DNA from: Edaphochlamys debaryana
Lineage: Eukaryota; Chlorophyta; Chlorophyceae; Chlamydomonadales
Assembly (NCBI GenBank): GCA_016858145.1
Contig: JAEHOE010000110.1
Location: forward strand, 372,001-436,000
Reading direction: 5' to 3'
DNA: 64,000 nucleotides
The notes beneath the pieces were generated by a model. That model saw only the letters and a list, made by a program, of their open reading frames with translations, was not told the origin of the DNA and searched no databases. This document shows positions 20,239-36,932 of this stretch, piece after piece. Each line of letters opens with the position of its first letter. The stretch's first letter is position 1. A program made the position numbers and the translations under genes.

Positions 20239-20937
20239 TGGTAGGTATGTCTATGCTATGAAGGCGTAGGACGCCTAACAAGAACGGAAAGAGGCCAAAC
20301 TGCCAGCGTCGCGACGTTAATTTATCCTCGGGCCTGCAGCGATGTGGGGTGCGCGTAGGAACGCAAGCGATGCAGAAGCAACTGAGCGTGGAAGTTCCTG
20401 CCTTGAGAAGCGCAGCATGCGATGTCGCGTGCCAAGCCGGCATAACCCCCTCCTACCCACTTTCTCTCTCCCGTCTCCCCTCGCCGTGCTCAGCGGATGG
20501 CCGATGCGCCTCCGCCGTGCAGCTGCTCTGCCCGACTCTGCCGCTACAGGGCATAGTGGCCGGCACCCGCACTGAGACATAGCTCCCCCGAACGTCCCAG
20601 CCGGCCCCCTTCCTGCTGTGGGCTGCCCGACTGCGGTGGGCAGCGTCGCTAGAGGATGGGCGTGTGGGCCGGCGATTGAAGAGGTCACTACAAGTGATGG
20701 TGTGCGGCGCGGGGGACGGCTGCGGGGGACCGCCGCGAAGTGCGGGGATGAAGGGCGGGGAAGCGGTGACCAGGCAAAAACCAATTGCCTCGTTGTGTTC
20801 AGGGGTATACACATAGATACCACAACTGGCGGGCCGTGAGCAGGCTTGAACGTCGGTGCGACAGGAAATGCATGCTCGCTCGCTATAGCAAACGTGTTAA
20901 TTGCCTCCTGGACAAGATAGCGCAGAGAGACCTTGCG
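20239..20937. promoter_or_regulatory. Divergent promoter region, GET2-like and methyltransferase genes
   Basis: 699 bp between two head-to-head start codons (20238 minus, 20938 plus). Both transcripts must start in or near this interval, so it probably works as a shared bidirectional promoter. I see no open frame of interest and no confident TATA box. Confidence 0.55.
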
Positions 20938-23900
20938 ATGGCTGCCCACGCGTCTCTCGCCACTATGCAGCCTGTCGCGAGAGCATGGCCCGGACGACAG
21001 CAACACGCCCGGCCTCCGGCGCTGCTGCTTTCGAGGGCCTCCTTAAACCCAGCCTCCAGCGCTCTGTCTCTCTACGAACCCGATAGCATCGTCCCACAGC
21101 CCTCGTGGCGGCGGCGGTTCGGAGCGGGCCGACAGCCACGACTCGCCCCCGCCGCGGCCACGGCCCCCAACACCGCTGCGGCCCCCGCCTCCTCCGCCCG
21201 CGACGCTTCTCCTAGCGCCACGTCGCGTGAGACTGCTCGCGGCGAGCCTCAGGACTGGAAGCAGCAGGTGCTATCAGCTATGGCCACCGCCGAGGGCTTT
21301 GCGGAGCTCACGATCCGTGCCAAGGTGCGCCCGGGGCACCGGGGCAAGGGCGAGGGGTGGCGGCCTTACCTTGCGCATTCCTGAGCGGGGCATCCGACAA
21401 GCGGGGCCGTCGGGTTGTCCCCGCAGTCTCCTCGACCTCACGGCCTGGGTTTGGCTCCAGGTCCGCTTGGGCGTAGAGCCCCGTGGGCCCTGATCGGTCT
21501 CCTGTGACCCTGCCAACCCCCCTACAGGTGGCCAACGCCCAGCCCTGGCACACCGTGACTGTGCGGCCGGTGACGGTGAAGGGCGCGCGGCACCTGCAGG
21601 TGGGACGCCGGCGCTCGAGGGGGGCGGCGGTGTGCTGTCGGCGTGGGGTGGTGGTGGCTGGGTGTCAGAAGCTGCGGGCGTACCCCTGACTGGCTGGCTC
21701 AGCGAGCAAGGCTATCGGCAGGCCGCGCGGTTGGAATGCAAGTCCCTGTTATCACGGCCACCTTCACCGGCTCTGCCTCTTTGGCTGGTCGCCCGCTGCT
21801 GCCCCAAGTCGCCCGACCTCATCCGCACCTGCCAGTTTCCACCACATCCACTTCAACCCCCGCAACCCCTGGCGTCGGCGCGATCCCGCTCAGCAACAAA
21901 CACCCCGGCAACCCCCCCTGCCCCCAGGTGACGACCTTCACCGCCCGCCAGTCCCTTGCCGCCAACCACCCCGCGGCCCCGGGCGACGCGGCGGCGGCGG
22001 AGGCGGTGGTCCGCCCCCTGCTGGAGGCGGCGGGGGTGGGCAGCGTGGCGGTGCGGAGCATGGGGGGCGACCTGGCGGTGCAGGTGGGGGGGAGGGGGGA
22101 TGGGAGGGGTGGAGGGGGAGGGGGATGGAAGGTTTTATGGAGGAGGGGGAGGGGGACCTGGCGGTGCCGTGAGGGCACAGCGTTGGACCTACCTCATCCT
22201 CCGGCTCCACCTCTGCGGCCCTCCCCTCGCCTTCCCACAATCGCAGATCACCAAGAAGGGGAAGGGCATCGTGCACCGCACCGCAGCGGTGAGCCGGGCC
22301 GGGGGGGGGGATGGGCGGAGGGCTGGAGGGCTCGGGAGTGCTGGCACCTGGGAGGGTCGGGTCGCTCGGATTGCGGCCACGCCCCGCTCGCCCAATAGCC
22401 CCATGCTTCGCGCAGCTCTTCCTTTCCGCTATGCATCAGCACCATACTGCCACCATGCTCGGCCACCCAGCCACTCGCCCACCCAACAGCCCCCCACCCA
22501 CCCCACCGCAGAAGCGGCCCGCGCTGGTTACCGCCGCACCCGGGGCGACCCCCGACGCCGCCCCCTCCCACGACCGCTCCAAGGCCCTCCCCATCCCCGC
22601 CGGCCGGCCGCACCCCTTCCTGCAGCGCACCGGCTTCCAGACGGAGGACGGACGCATTCGGGCGCACATGCAGGCAGGGGCGGGGGGGGTTGTGGGGGGG
22701 GTGGCAGGGTCAGGGTCAAGGTCAGGGGCGGGGTACTAGGTCAGAGACGGTGCCTTACACCGTGCTTTGGGCTGACCTCCGGCGGCCCTGCGGGGTAGCA
22801 GCGGCAGGGGAGCGGCAGCTGGGTAGCAGCGGCAGGAGAGGGGCGGGGGGGCAGGGCGGTGGGGGCAGAGGTGGGGTGCGAGGTCACGGATGCGGGGGTG
22901 GGGGCAGGGCGGCGGTTAAAGGGGCAGGGTGCAAGGTCAGAGACAGCGCCTGTCACCGTGCAGAGGACTCATCTCCTGCGCCCCCGGTAGCTGGCACCCG
23001 GCCCCGCCCCCGCGCACCGTGACCGCCCTGCAGCTCCTCGCCTCCCGCGGCCCCACCCCCGCCCACCCCCACCCCCACCCCCTCCCAACGTCTCCACACG
23101 CCACCACCGCGCCCTGCCCTCAGTCCCGCCCCAACTCCCTGTGCGTCGACACGCCCCACCCCACCCGCCTCCCACCCCGCCCCCAACACGCCCTCCCAAC
23201 ATGTCCACACGCCCCCCACTCGCCTCCCCCACACACATACACCCCGCAGGACAAATTCGCGCAGGTGAACGACTTCCTGCGCCTGCTCAGCCACACGCCC
23301 CTCATACGGGGGTCCACACAGGGGCAGGGGCAGGGGCAGCAGGGGGGGCAAGGGGGGCAGGGGCGGTCGAGCGACGAGGAGGAGGAGGAGGCGCAGGCGG
23401 AAGAGGCGCCGTCCTCGTCCGCCTCTGAGCTCGCCTCCGCCGCTGCCGGCGGCTCCTCCGCCCCCGCCCCGCTGCACATCCTCGACTGCGGCTGCGGCTC
23501 TTCACACCTCACCTTCGGTACGTGCTGTGCGCTGTGCGCTTCGGGCTGCCTGCTGTGCGCTGCGTGCGGCGCATGCTGCGCCTCTTGCCTCTTCCCCTCC
23601 TCCCCTTCACCTGGGGCCCACACTCGTCCCCTCCCCCTCACCTTCCCTCTCCCACACCCACCTCTCACCTCCTCCTGCCCTTTAAGGCACCTACCACTAC
23701 CTCCACCCACCCACCGCCCTCCCATCCCAACCCCCAACCCCCAACCCCCAACCCCTCTTTCCCCCCCCAAAGGCACCTACCACTACCTCAACCACGTGCT
23801 GGGCCGCCCCGCCACCCTGTCGGGGGTGGACTCGAACGCGGGGCTCATGGCGCGGGCGGAGGCCACGGCGCGGCAGCTGGGGCTGGGCGAGGAGGAGGCG

Positions 23901-26300
23901 TTCTTCCGTGCAGCGGCCATTGGGGACTACAGGTGGGGTGGGAGCATTGAGGGATGTAGGACGGGGAGAGGGCGGTGGCGGAAGGGGCCGGGACGGTGGG
24001 AGTTATCGGCATGCTAGGCGACTGCTGGGCACCCGGCCGCGATCGGGGACTACAGGTGGGTGCGGTTCAGGGATGGGTGGTGGTAGGGATGATAGGGCGG
24101 TGAGGAACCGAACCTTCCCCTGTCACTCATCCTGCCGGCGCCTTCCCCTAAGCTGCCCCTCCTTCTCCCCCCCCCTTTCCCCCCTCCCCCCAGCCCCCCC
24201 GTGCGCCCCGACATCGTCCTCGCGCTCCATGCCTGCGACACAGCCACGGACGACGCACTGGCGCTGGCGGTGAAGCAGGTGGGGGGGAGGGGGCGGGGGA
24301 GGTAGGGTGAGGGAGACAGGTAGGGGGAGATGAGGAGAGGCAAGCGGGCAAGGGGCCAGGGTGAAGAGGGGGGACGCGGACGACGCACTGGCGCTGGCGG
24401 TGAAGCAGGTGGGGAGAGGGGGGCGGAGGCGGGGGGCTGTGAAGGTATGGGCAGCAGAAGGAGTGTAGATGGGGAAGGTAGAGGGGCGGCAACGGATGCC
24501 AACGGGGTGTCTAAAGAGGGGGTGCGATGCTACCACGGGACAACCTGGGAACCTGGGTACCTGGGTACCTGGCGACGCGTTCACTACCTCACTGCCCCTT
24601 GCGCTGCTCCTCCCTTCCTCCCCTGCTCTCCCCCCCGTGCCCCCGTCTTCCCTCCGCAACCCCCCCAGTCCGCCCGCCTCATTATGGCGGTCCCCTGCTG
24701 CCATCAAGACCTGCAGAAGCAGGTCGCGGCGTCGCGCTACCACTCCAAGGGCCCGGATGGCTTGAGGGCGCTCATGCGGCACGGCATCCTGCGGCAGCGG
24801 CAGATCGACCTGGTCACCGACAGCCTGAGGGCGGCGCTGCTGAGGTGGGACCCGGGGATGGCAGAGCGCGGGCGGCGTGGCGACGTGGGGGGTACGGTCC
24901 GTTGTGGAGGGTACGCGGCGCGGCGCAGGGGCTGTGGGGGAGGAGCGACGAAAGCGGGACCCTAGAGCAAATCACAAGCGCTACGGCCTGCCTTAAGCCT
25001 GTGTGTTTGTGACGCCACGGGGGCTGCTCTGTGCCAAGGGCGGCTCTGTAGGCGGAAATGTAGAGCGCAGGGATGGAGAGCTAAGGAGAATGTGGGGGAG
25101 GTGGGACATACGGGGCGGTTGGGGGGCGCATGTCGCGCGGCGTAGAGCCCTGCGAAGGCCGTAGGCCGTAAGCTGGGGGGCCCACTGCCATGTCACGTGA
25201 CACGCCCCATACACACCCGTTGCCCCCCTGGCACCCCCCTCCGCCCCCACAGGGTCGCGGGCTACTCCACGGACGTGGTGGAGTTCGTGTCGGCAGAGCA
25301 CACCCCCCGCAACCTCCTCATCCGGGCCTCGCTCACGCCGGGGGCGGCCGCCGCGCGGGTCGTGCCCGACTTTGGCAACTGCCGGCACGACGAAGACGAG
25401 GTGCGTGGGGGGGCGCGTCTGAAGGGCGCGTATGAGCCGGGTGCTGGGCAGGCAGGGCGCGAGCGCATCCGGCGCGAAGCAAGCCTACCGGAAGTTGGGC
25501 AAAGAGGAGGAAAACCAGCCCGGCCCCGCGTGGTGTGGCGCGGCAGTGTTCGGGTGTTGGCCTCAGCGCCCCGAGTAGCGGGCTCCACGCAGCCCGGAGC
25601 GAGGTCTGCCGGTGCGTTCCCTGCTGCGCTGTGGGCCTGACTGCCGCGACCTCCGTCGCCCCGCGCCCCCCCGCAGGCTGGGGCCCAGCCGGGCCCAGCC
25701 ACAAGGCGGTCCCGCGGGCCCAGCCGGGCCCAGCAGCGGGCGGTCGCTGCCGCACGCGAGTATCTTGATCTTCGGAACATGTGGGGCGTCAAACCGCGGC
25801 TCGAGGTGGGTAGGGAGGAGCGGGGAGCGGACGGCGGGGCCTGGGGCCTTGGGGTGGAGCAACGGGGATGCAGGCGCCCGAGAGTGTGGAGCGGGGACCG
25901 TGGTGGGGCAGGGGGCGCAGGAGGTGTGGCGTCAGCGGGAGCGTGCCCACCAGCTGCCGCCACGGGTCCTGGCAAGCGGGGGAGGCGGGGGAGCCGTGGT
26001 CCGCGCGTGCACCAAACGCTTCCCGCGGTGGCGAGATCGGGCACGGAGACGAGTCACCTGCTAACCACCCCAACCGATCAATGCCGCACAACCACCCAAC
26101 TGGCAACCACCAACCGCCAACCGCCGCAGGTGCTGCTGCAGGACCAGGTGGACGTGTTCCTGCGTGCGGCGGGGCTGCAGTACCAGATCGAGGATGACGG
26201 GAAGGATGCGCTGTGGCAGCACCACGCCCACAACAGGAGCGACCTAGAGGCCGAGTGGCTGCTGGGCTACCGGGATGACTTCGGTGAGCAGTTATTCTAA
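20938..26300 (+). CDS. SAM-dependent methyltransferase, Methyltransf_32-like, probably organellar
   Basis: Eleven exons sum to 608 aa in frame: 20938-21324, 21528-21599, 21928-22083, 22247-22288, 22512-22673, 23250-23517, 23773-23932, 24194-24278, 24669-24844, 25253-25400, 26130-26300. The class I motif I reads HILDCGCGSSHLTFG, followed by a SGVDSN acidic-loop segment and LALHACDTATDDALA. Then MAVPCCHQDL and GILRQRQIDLVTD, and VVEFVSAEHTPRNLLIRA near the end. This order (GCG, HACD, PCCH, EHTPRN) is that of bacterial-type SAM methyltransferases related to PF13679; their substrate is unknown to me. The first about 70 residues are rich in Ala, Arg and Ser and poor in acids, like a plastid or mitochondrial transit peptide, which is why I start at 20938 although the frame is open to 20785. 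A Gln/Gly and acidic insert lies before motif I. Intron 5 is GC-AG. Confidence 0.82.
24042..24064 (+). repeat. Copy of methyltransferase exon 7 end and donor
   Basis: GGGGACTACAGGTGGG at the true exon 7 end (23922-23938) recurs here about 123 bp downstream, inside intron 7, with an intact donor. Confidence 0.75.
24376..24414 (+). repeat. Copy of methyltransferase exon 8 end and donor
   Basis: The last about 32 bases of exon 8 plus its donor (24247-24282, encoding DDALALAVKQ) recur here exactly 130 bp downstream in intron 8, again followed by GTGGGG. Confidence 0.85.
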
Positions 26301-27990
26301 CCTGGCATTCTCGCGCCAGGAAGTATACGGCGTTAGCTGGTGGTAACCCGGCATTCGGGCGCCATCCGCACCTGCCCCCCACAACGCGGCCTGCGGGATT
26401 TGAGCAAGCTTTGGGACGGCCGTCAGGAGGGGTCAATGCAATGTGCAGCTAGCCGGGTCTGGCCCCCCAGCCGGTATTGCGACGGATGAGGAGGGGTGGA
26501 AGCGCTCGCGTGCGGCGGCCGAGGCCGGGCGGTGGAGGGAGCCGGCGGCCAGGCGAGCGTGTTAAGGGGGGAGGTGGAAGGGGCGCACGGGGGCGAGGTT
26601 ATGCGAAAAGCAAGGCCAGCAACTTGCGACGAGGGGGGGAGGGGGGCATATCCCCCGCGTAGTGCACTTGCTAAGAGGCTTTTTAGAGCCATGCGGAGCG
26701 GTCCGCGCGGACGATGTACATGGCGCAGTGGGGGATGCAGCTGAGCACGACTATGCTAGAGGGGGGGCCCAAGGGCCGGGGGGACCGATTGTGATGGGCG
26801 CGCTACGGCCGAGGAGTGTGTGGAAGGCGAGGCGCGCTTGGGCAGAGGCGGGTGGCGAGCGGGGGAGCTGCGGGTGGAGCTTAAGGGGCTGGGTGCTTGT
26901 GACGGCTAAGCGACGGCAGCGATGTCGTCGAGGCGAGGGGTTCTCTGATGGTGATTGTGAGGGAAGTGCAGGCGTGACGGCACCAAGCTCTGGACCTCTG
27001 GTGCTGAAGTGACTGGAGTACGAGGGGCCGAAACGTTCGGCTGTTTGGCAAAGAGCGGTATCTCGATGGCACAAGAGCTCGTTATGTGGTGTCGTTGTGT
27101 CGGTGGCTATGGGTGGCTTGCCCCCCCTGCCGGCAGCCCGTTCTTCTACCCCCTCACGAACGCACCATGGAGGTGATGTGGGTTCCTCTTGGCAGCAATG
27201 CCCACGTGCTCTTGGGCGCTTCTTCCATCGGGTCTTACAGCGGAGGCTAGTCGTATCTGAGTACTTGGTGTGCCCCCGACTCTGGCCCTAACGGAGCGTG
27301 CGGGTTGGGTCAACACCTGTAACATCTGTCTGGTGATCTGGTGGTGTTACCTCGTCTCCCAGTTCCCCTTACCCTTACAATCGCAGCCGCCGCTTGCAGT
27401 GCGTGTTCTTGGCCACCTCAAGTCCCCAACTGCCGGGGCAGCCGCACGCTACTTAATGTGTGTGGGGCTGCTGTATACAGAGAGTCATACACAGGAGGGT
27501 CCTAACGAGCTTACGCTGGCTACCGTTGCGGCGCGTGTGGCACTTTGTGCCCCGGCCCCCCGGCCGCCCCCGCCGCCCTTCACGGCCCCAGAAGCAGTAG
27601 GTACCACCAGACCCTACTCCGGAAGCAGTAGATACCGCCAGTCCCTACCGTGATTGGGCCTGCTGTACATGGACGAGCAAATGTCGGGCATCTGCCGTAC
27701 CTACAGTTGACGCTTGGCTTCTAGTCTACCCATCGCCCATAGCTGCCTTCGGCACTACCTTCCATCACATCGTCTGCTCCAATATGCTCTTACGCAGCCT
27801 CAAGAAAGCCCGTTTGTCCCACTCCAACGTTCATGCCCTGGGAGTGCAACCTTACGTGTTTCGACGCCGTGGGACTCCTGGTTCTGCTGCTGCTCGCGAT
27901 ATCCACGTTGCGTTCCGCAAACTGCCACGCGCTTGAGGGGTACAGCGGCGTCGGCTGTGCGCGTTCCGGTGCACAGAACGCTCTGAGCGC
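26301..27990. other. Intergenic: methyltransferase 3' flank and CDPK B promoter
   Basis: About 1.7 kb without a supportable gene. Two imperfect 27-base direct repeats lie at about 27588-27650 (GAAGCAGTAG followed by TACC and CC(T/G)AC blocks). A plus-strand TGTAA at 27318-27322 could end the methyltransferase transcript. The CDPK B promoter must lie at the right end. Open frames here have no recognisable features. Confidence 0.5.
27318..27322 (+). terminator. Possible TGTAA polyadenylation signal
   Basis: TGTAA about 1 kb downstream of the methyltransferase stop. It is the only plus-strand candidate I noticed before CDPK B. A match this short may be chance. Confidence 0.25.
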
Positions 27991-32089
<4,099 letters not shown>

Positions 32090-33616
32090 CACCCCTGCCA
32101 CGTGGTCTCCGCACAGTGGCTTCACGGCACCTGCCGATCTGCCGTACGTTGATTGTCCTGCTGCCCGTGTGGCTGGGGGCCCGGGTGTTGCGGGCTGCGG
32201 ACGGGGACACGGCATGCAACCGGTGTGTGGGGGACGTGGTGGAATGGTGGATTAACGCATCGCTCGCTAGATGATTTGCTAGATTGGTTCTGGTACCCAG
32301 CACGCTAGGGGTAGCAGCCCACAACAGGCCACGCGCACACCGCGCGGCGTGGGCTTGGGCTGAGAACGCGGAAGAGCGCCGGAATGGGCTTCATGTGCAC
32401 ACGATGCATACCTGGGGTGTCAACCCCTCAATTCGTCGGCATGGGGATCTGCAACGACACCATTTTCGCAAATGGCAGGCATATCCTTATCATGACAAGG
32501 GAACAATTTGGGCAGGCTGGAAGAGCAAGCATATGCACAAGGCAGTAGCAGAGAGGCCGCCCATGGGGCGTGAGCCGTTCGAACTGCATTTTGCTTTATC
32601 CGCTGCCGGTATGTATAGCTGCTAGCCCTCTCTGCCATTGAGTGCAGCCTGCAACCGTTTGGCTCCTGCTGTGTGGTGCGGGCCCATAGATAGAGTAAAT
32701 AGAGCAGTGAGGAATCCGCGCAGGGTTGATGCAGTCATGCTTTGGCGTGGTGACCCGTAAGGTTATTCAAGGTGGGTCGGTTGGATGCTGATCTTAGTGC
32801 CGCCGGCATGGTGGGTTCTTATTCATGGCCCCGGCTTGCTGGTCATATGCTGCATGCGCTGAAGAGTCTTGCATGTGACGCACGCATCAAAGGTGAGAGA
32901 TCGACATGGGTTAGTTGTGAGAGCACAACGGCCCAACGATACAGACATGTGTTTGCGCCGCGTGGCAGACCCCAGGCTTAGGACCCCCTGGGCGATCGTT
33001 TGCGCTTCATAGTTGATCAATAGGTCCGGTGCCATCACGGCCGGGATTCTTTCCATTGTCCGCCCCAACGCCAGGGGTGTTTATTGTGCTGTGTACTGCC
33101 CTGCAGCCCTGGGATTCATCCTTTCGATTGGCCCCCTTTGCTTTATTGGTGAGAATTGACCCCCCTGGCTGAACGTCTTGGCCAGTCGTGGGGCGGTGGG
33201 TGACGCTTTTCTATCTGGGCCTGGCTGGGCCTGGGCTTCTTCAGGGGGCACTCGGCTGGAGCGGACTGAACAGGCCCGTCTTCCGGGATACCCGAAGGGT
33301 GTGGCGCACGGGGGGGGTTCACCCCTGGTGTGGCGTGCGGTGGCTGGGGTTGATCCATGCGCGAGGAAGGCACGCAAGTAGGAGTGTGGTGTAAAGGGCA
33401 GGCCGGGGGGGACCGTGCGTCCCGGGAGCTGTTGCGGCGAGCCGGCTGGTGGCGTCATGGGCAGCGCTGGGCGGCATGGGGCGGCCGACCCCTGGGCCCG
33501 GACGCTGAGCTCCCGGCGCCGCGCGCGCAAGCTCCAAACTCGGGGCCTCCCTCAGCGTTGACTCCCCACAACTTGGGGCCATTGCTCGCCGGCCACTAGC
33601 GCAACAGCTGAGCACA
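32090..33616. other. Intergenic: CDPK B 3' flank and promoter of next gene
   Basis: About 1.5 kb, noticeably less GC-rich than the genes, with no supportable coding sequence. A plus-strand TGTAA occurs at 33390-33394 but is 1.3 kb from the CDPK B stop. The right end must hold the promoter of the repeat-protein gene. Confidence 0.5.
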
Positions 33617-36600
33617 ATGGCACCGTCCGCGGGCGCGGCGGCAGCCGCAGGGGCGCCGGCGCCAGCCCTGCCGCCCGCGCTGCTCCTCCCGGGCCGCAGC
33701 AGCGCTCGCCTCTCCTCGGCGGCGGCGGCTTCGCTGACCCGCGCAGTCCCCCGCCCCGGCATCAGCGCAGGCCTGGCGCGACGTGTGCCTGCGCCGGGGC
33801 CGGGGCCCGCGGCCGCCGCGGCGTTCCGGGACAATGCTGCGGGGGGAGGCGCGAACGAGGCGCGGCCGCCGCCCGGCAAGCAGCAGCAGCCTCAGCAGCA
33901 ACCGCGGCCCCAGCAGCAGGGGAAGGGGCGCGCGCAGGAGGTGAGCTTATCAGGGGATCAGGAGGGGGCGAGGGGAGCGGGGGCTGGAGGTAGCCGCCGG
34001 AAGGTCGCGTGCGTTTGCCGTCGCTCCTCACTTGCTTGTCTCCACGACTTCTGCTCCTCTCCTCCGCCTGCCCCACGCCTACTCTGTACGCAGGCCCACG
34101 GCAAGGGCAGCGGCAAGCCCAGTACCAGTGGCGCTGACAGCCCCAGTGCCAGCGGCGGCGGCGGCAGAGGCAGCGGCTTCGCAGACCCCAGCAAGCGGAG
34201 CACAGGTTCCAACCCCCAGCGTCGCCGGGGCGCTACCAGCAACACCGCTCGTCCCGCCGCCGCCGACCCCTCGCCCGCCGCTGCCGCCGCTCCTGCCACC
34301 GCCGCCGCCGGCGCCGGGCCTGCTGGCGGCGCCGTCGGGTCGGAAGCGGTCTCCGCCGCCGCTGCCGATGAGATCCTCGCGGCAGCGGAGGGCGCTATTC
34401 GGGTGGCGGAGCAGCTCGACAAGCTGGCTAGCATTGAGGCGACGGCGGCGGCGTCGGGTCTGGAGGCCCTTGGGGACCGGGGGGAGGTGGACGCGGCGCT
34501 GGCGGAGCTGGCGGCGGCGGCGGCGGAGGGCGAGCACCAGGCCGCCGCCAGGGCGGCGGCGGTGGCGGCGCTGGCGGCGCCGCTGGCTGTCACCAGCGAC
34601 GTCGACGACGCCGGCGCCGTTGCCGATGAAGACACAGGATCGGACCTCGGCAGCGGCGGCGGCAGCGGCGGCGGCGGCACGCCGGCCGGTGACGTGTTGG
34701 TCGCTGACACGTCAGCGGCAGCGCCAGCGGCTGCTGACGTGACGTCGGCAGCAAGGATGTTTGACGACACGTCAGCAGAGCCTGCGTTTCCGGTTGAGGA
34801 GGGCGGCGGCGGCCTTGAGGCTGCGGCGGGATCGCGGGGTCCGCCCATGGGTGCCATCGACGGCAACGCCAGCGCCCCAGCGGCAGGCCGCGGCCTCGCG
34901 GAGGCTGTCGGCGGCGCCGCCGACGCCGCGGCCCGCGGCGTGCGTGCCGCTGGCGGCGCTGCTGGGTCCGTGGCGGAGGGCGCCGCCGAGGCGGGCCGGG
35001 GAGCGGCGGAGGCGACAGCACACGCCGCCAAACGTGCCGCCGACACAGCCCGAGGCGCGACGGAGGCGGCGGGTAGCGCCGTCACGCGCGCTGCCGACGC
35101 CGCCGGCGGCGCCGTCAGGACCGCCGGCGGCGCCGTAACGCGGGCCGCCCACGCTGCGACGGAGGCGGTGGGTGACGCGGGCGGCCGCACCGCTGCGGCT
35201 TTCAGTGGCGGCGGTGGCGGCGGCGACGTCGCCTCTACCGTCAAGCGCGCCGCCGCCGCCAGCCCTGACGTCCAGCCATACGCCGCGCACCCTGGCGCCG
35301 ACGCCGATGCCACCGATGCCGACGGAGAAGCTTCTTCACCGCCGCCGCCGCTGGACGAGCTGCTTGAGGGCGCGCCGCCGGAGGTGACGGCGCCGCCGGC
35401 GGCCCAGCAGCGCCGCCACGCAGCTGCTGACGTGGACACACCGGCGGCGGCTGACGGCGGCAACGACCTGGCCGCCGCGGTGACGGAGGCCGCCGCCGCT
35501 GCCCCTGAAGTGCAGCCGTATGCTGCGCACCTGGGCGGCGAGGCGGCGGCGGCGGCGGAGGCCGGCGGCGGCGTTCACTCGGTCCAGGAGGGGCTTTCTG
35601 CTGGCGGCGGCGGTGGCAGTGACATCCCTGGCGGCGGCTGCTCTTCCGCCGCTGCAGAGGCTCCGGCCTTTGCCGGACCGGGCCTCGGCGCCTCCAGCGG
35701 AGGTAGCGGCGACCTGGCTCGCGCCGTCACCCAGGCCGCCGCCGCCGCCCCCGAGGTCAAGCCCTACGCCGCCCACTTGGGACCGGAGGCCTCGGCGGCG
35801 GCGGAGGCCGGCGGCGGCGTGCACAACGTCCAGGCGACAGGCGGCGGTAGCAGTGGCGGCGGCAGCGCCCCTGCCGTACAGCCGTACAGCATGCACTACG
35901 GCGAGGAGTACCAGCAGGGCGGTGGCGCCTCCGCTGAGCACCGCGGCGCCGCCGCCGGCCCTGGCCTCGGCGCCGCCGCCGCCGGCGGCGGAGGCCGCGA
36001 CCTGGCCGGGGCCATGATCAAGGCCGCCGCCGCCGCTCCCGAGGTTCAGCCCTATGCCGCCCACCTCGGAAACGAGGCGGCGGCGGCCGAGGCCGGCGGC
36101 GGCGTCCATTCCGTCGACACGGCCGCTGGCGGCGCCGCCAGCGAGTCGCCGCCGCTGGACCAGCTGCTGGAGGGCGCGCCGCCGGAGGTGACGGCGCCGC
36201 CGGAGGTGACGGCGCCGCCGGCCGCCAGCGGCGGCGGCGGCCAGCCGACGCCGGAGGAGTACGGGGAGCAGGAGAGGACAGCCTCGGATCAGCCACAGCT
36301 CGGCCAGGCTACGCCCTCCTCTCGGGCGGCAATGCCCCCGCAGGCGCAGCACAGCACAGCGCAGCAGGGACAGGAGCAGGCGCAAGCGCAGGCGGCGGCA
36401 GGGGAGGGCCAGCGGCGACAGCAGGGGGCGGCGGGGCAGCCTCCGGGGCTGGAGCTCGAGCGGGGGAACGACGCGGTCGCTGCGGGGCATCAGCAGCCCC
36501 TGGAGGCCGCAGCGGCGGCGGAGGAGGGAAAGGGCGCGCAGGAGAAGGAGCAGGGGGAGGAGGGGTGGGAGCAGCAGCAGGCGGCCGGCTGGGGCGAGGA

Positions 36601-36897
36601 GGGGGCCGAGTTCCAGGAGTTTGACATCGCGCAGCCTTCCTCGGCACAATCTGCTGCAGCAGGCTCCGGCGGCGGCGCTCCGCAGACCGCCCCACAGGCG
36701 GCCGCCCAAGCCCCCGCGCAACAGCCCTCCGCCGTTGGCACCCCCGCGCCCGCAAGCCGCTCCCACCCGGCGCCGCAACAGACCGCCCAGGCCCCAGCGC
36801 ACTCCACTCACCCGGAGCGCCCGCAGCAGCACCGTCAACAGCAGCCCGCCGCCTCCGCCTTCGCCCAAGGTCAGAACGGAGGAGTGCAGGCGCAGGC

Positions 36898-36932
<35 letters not shown>

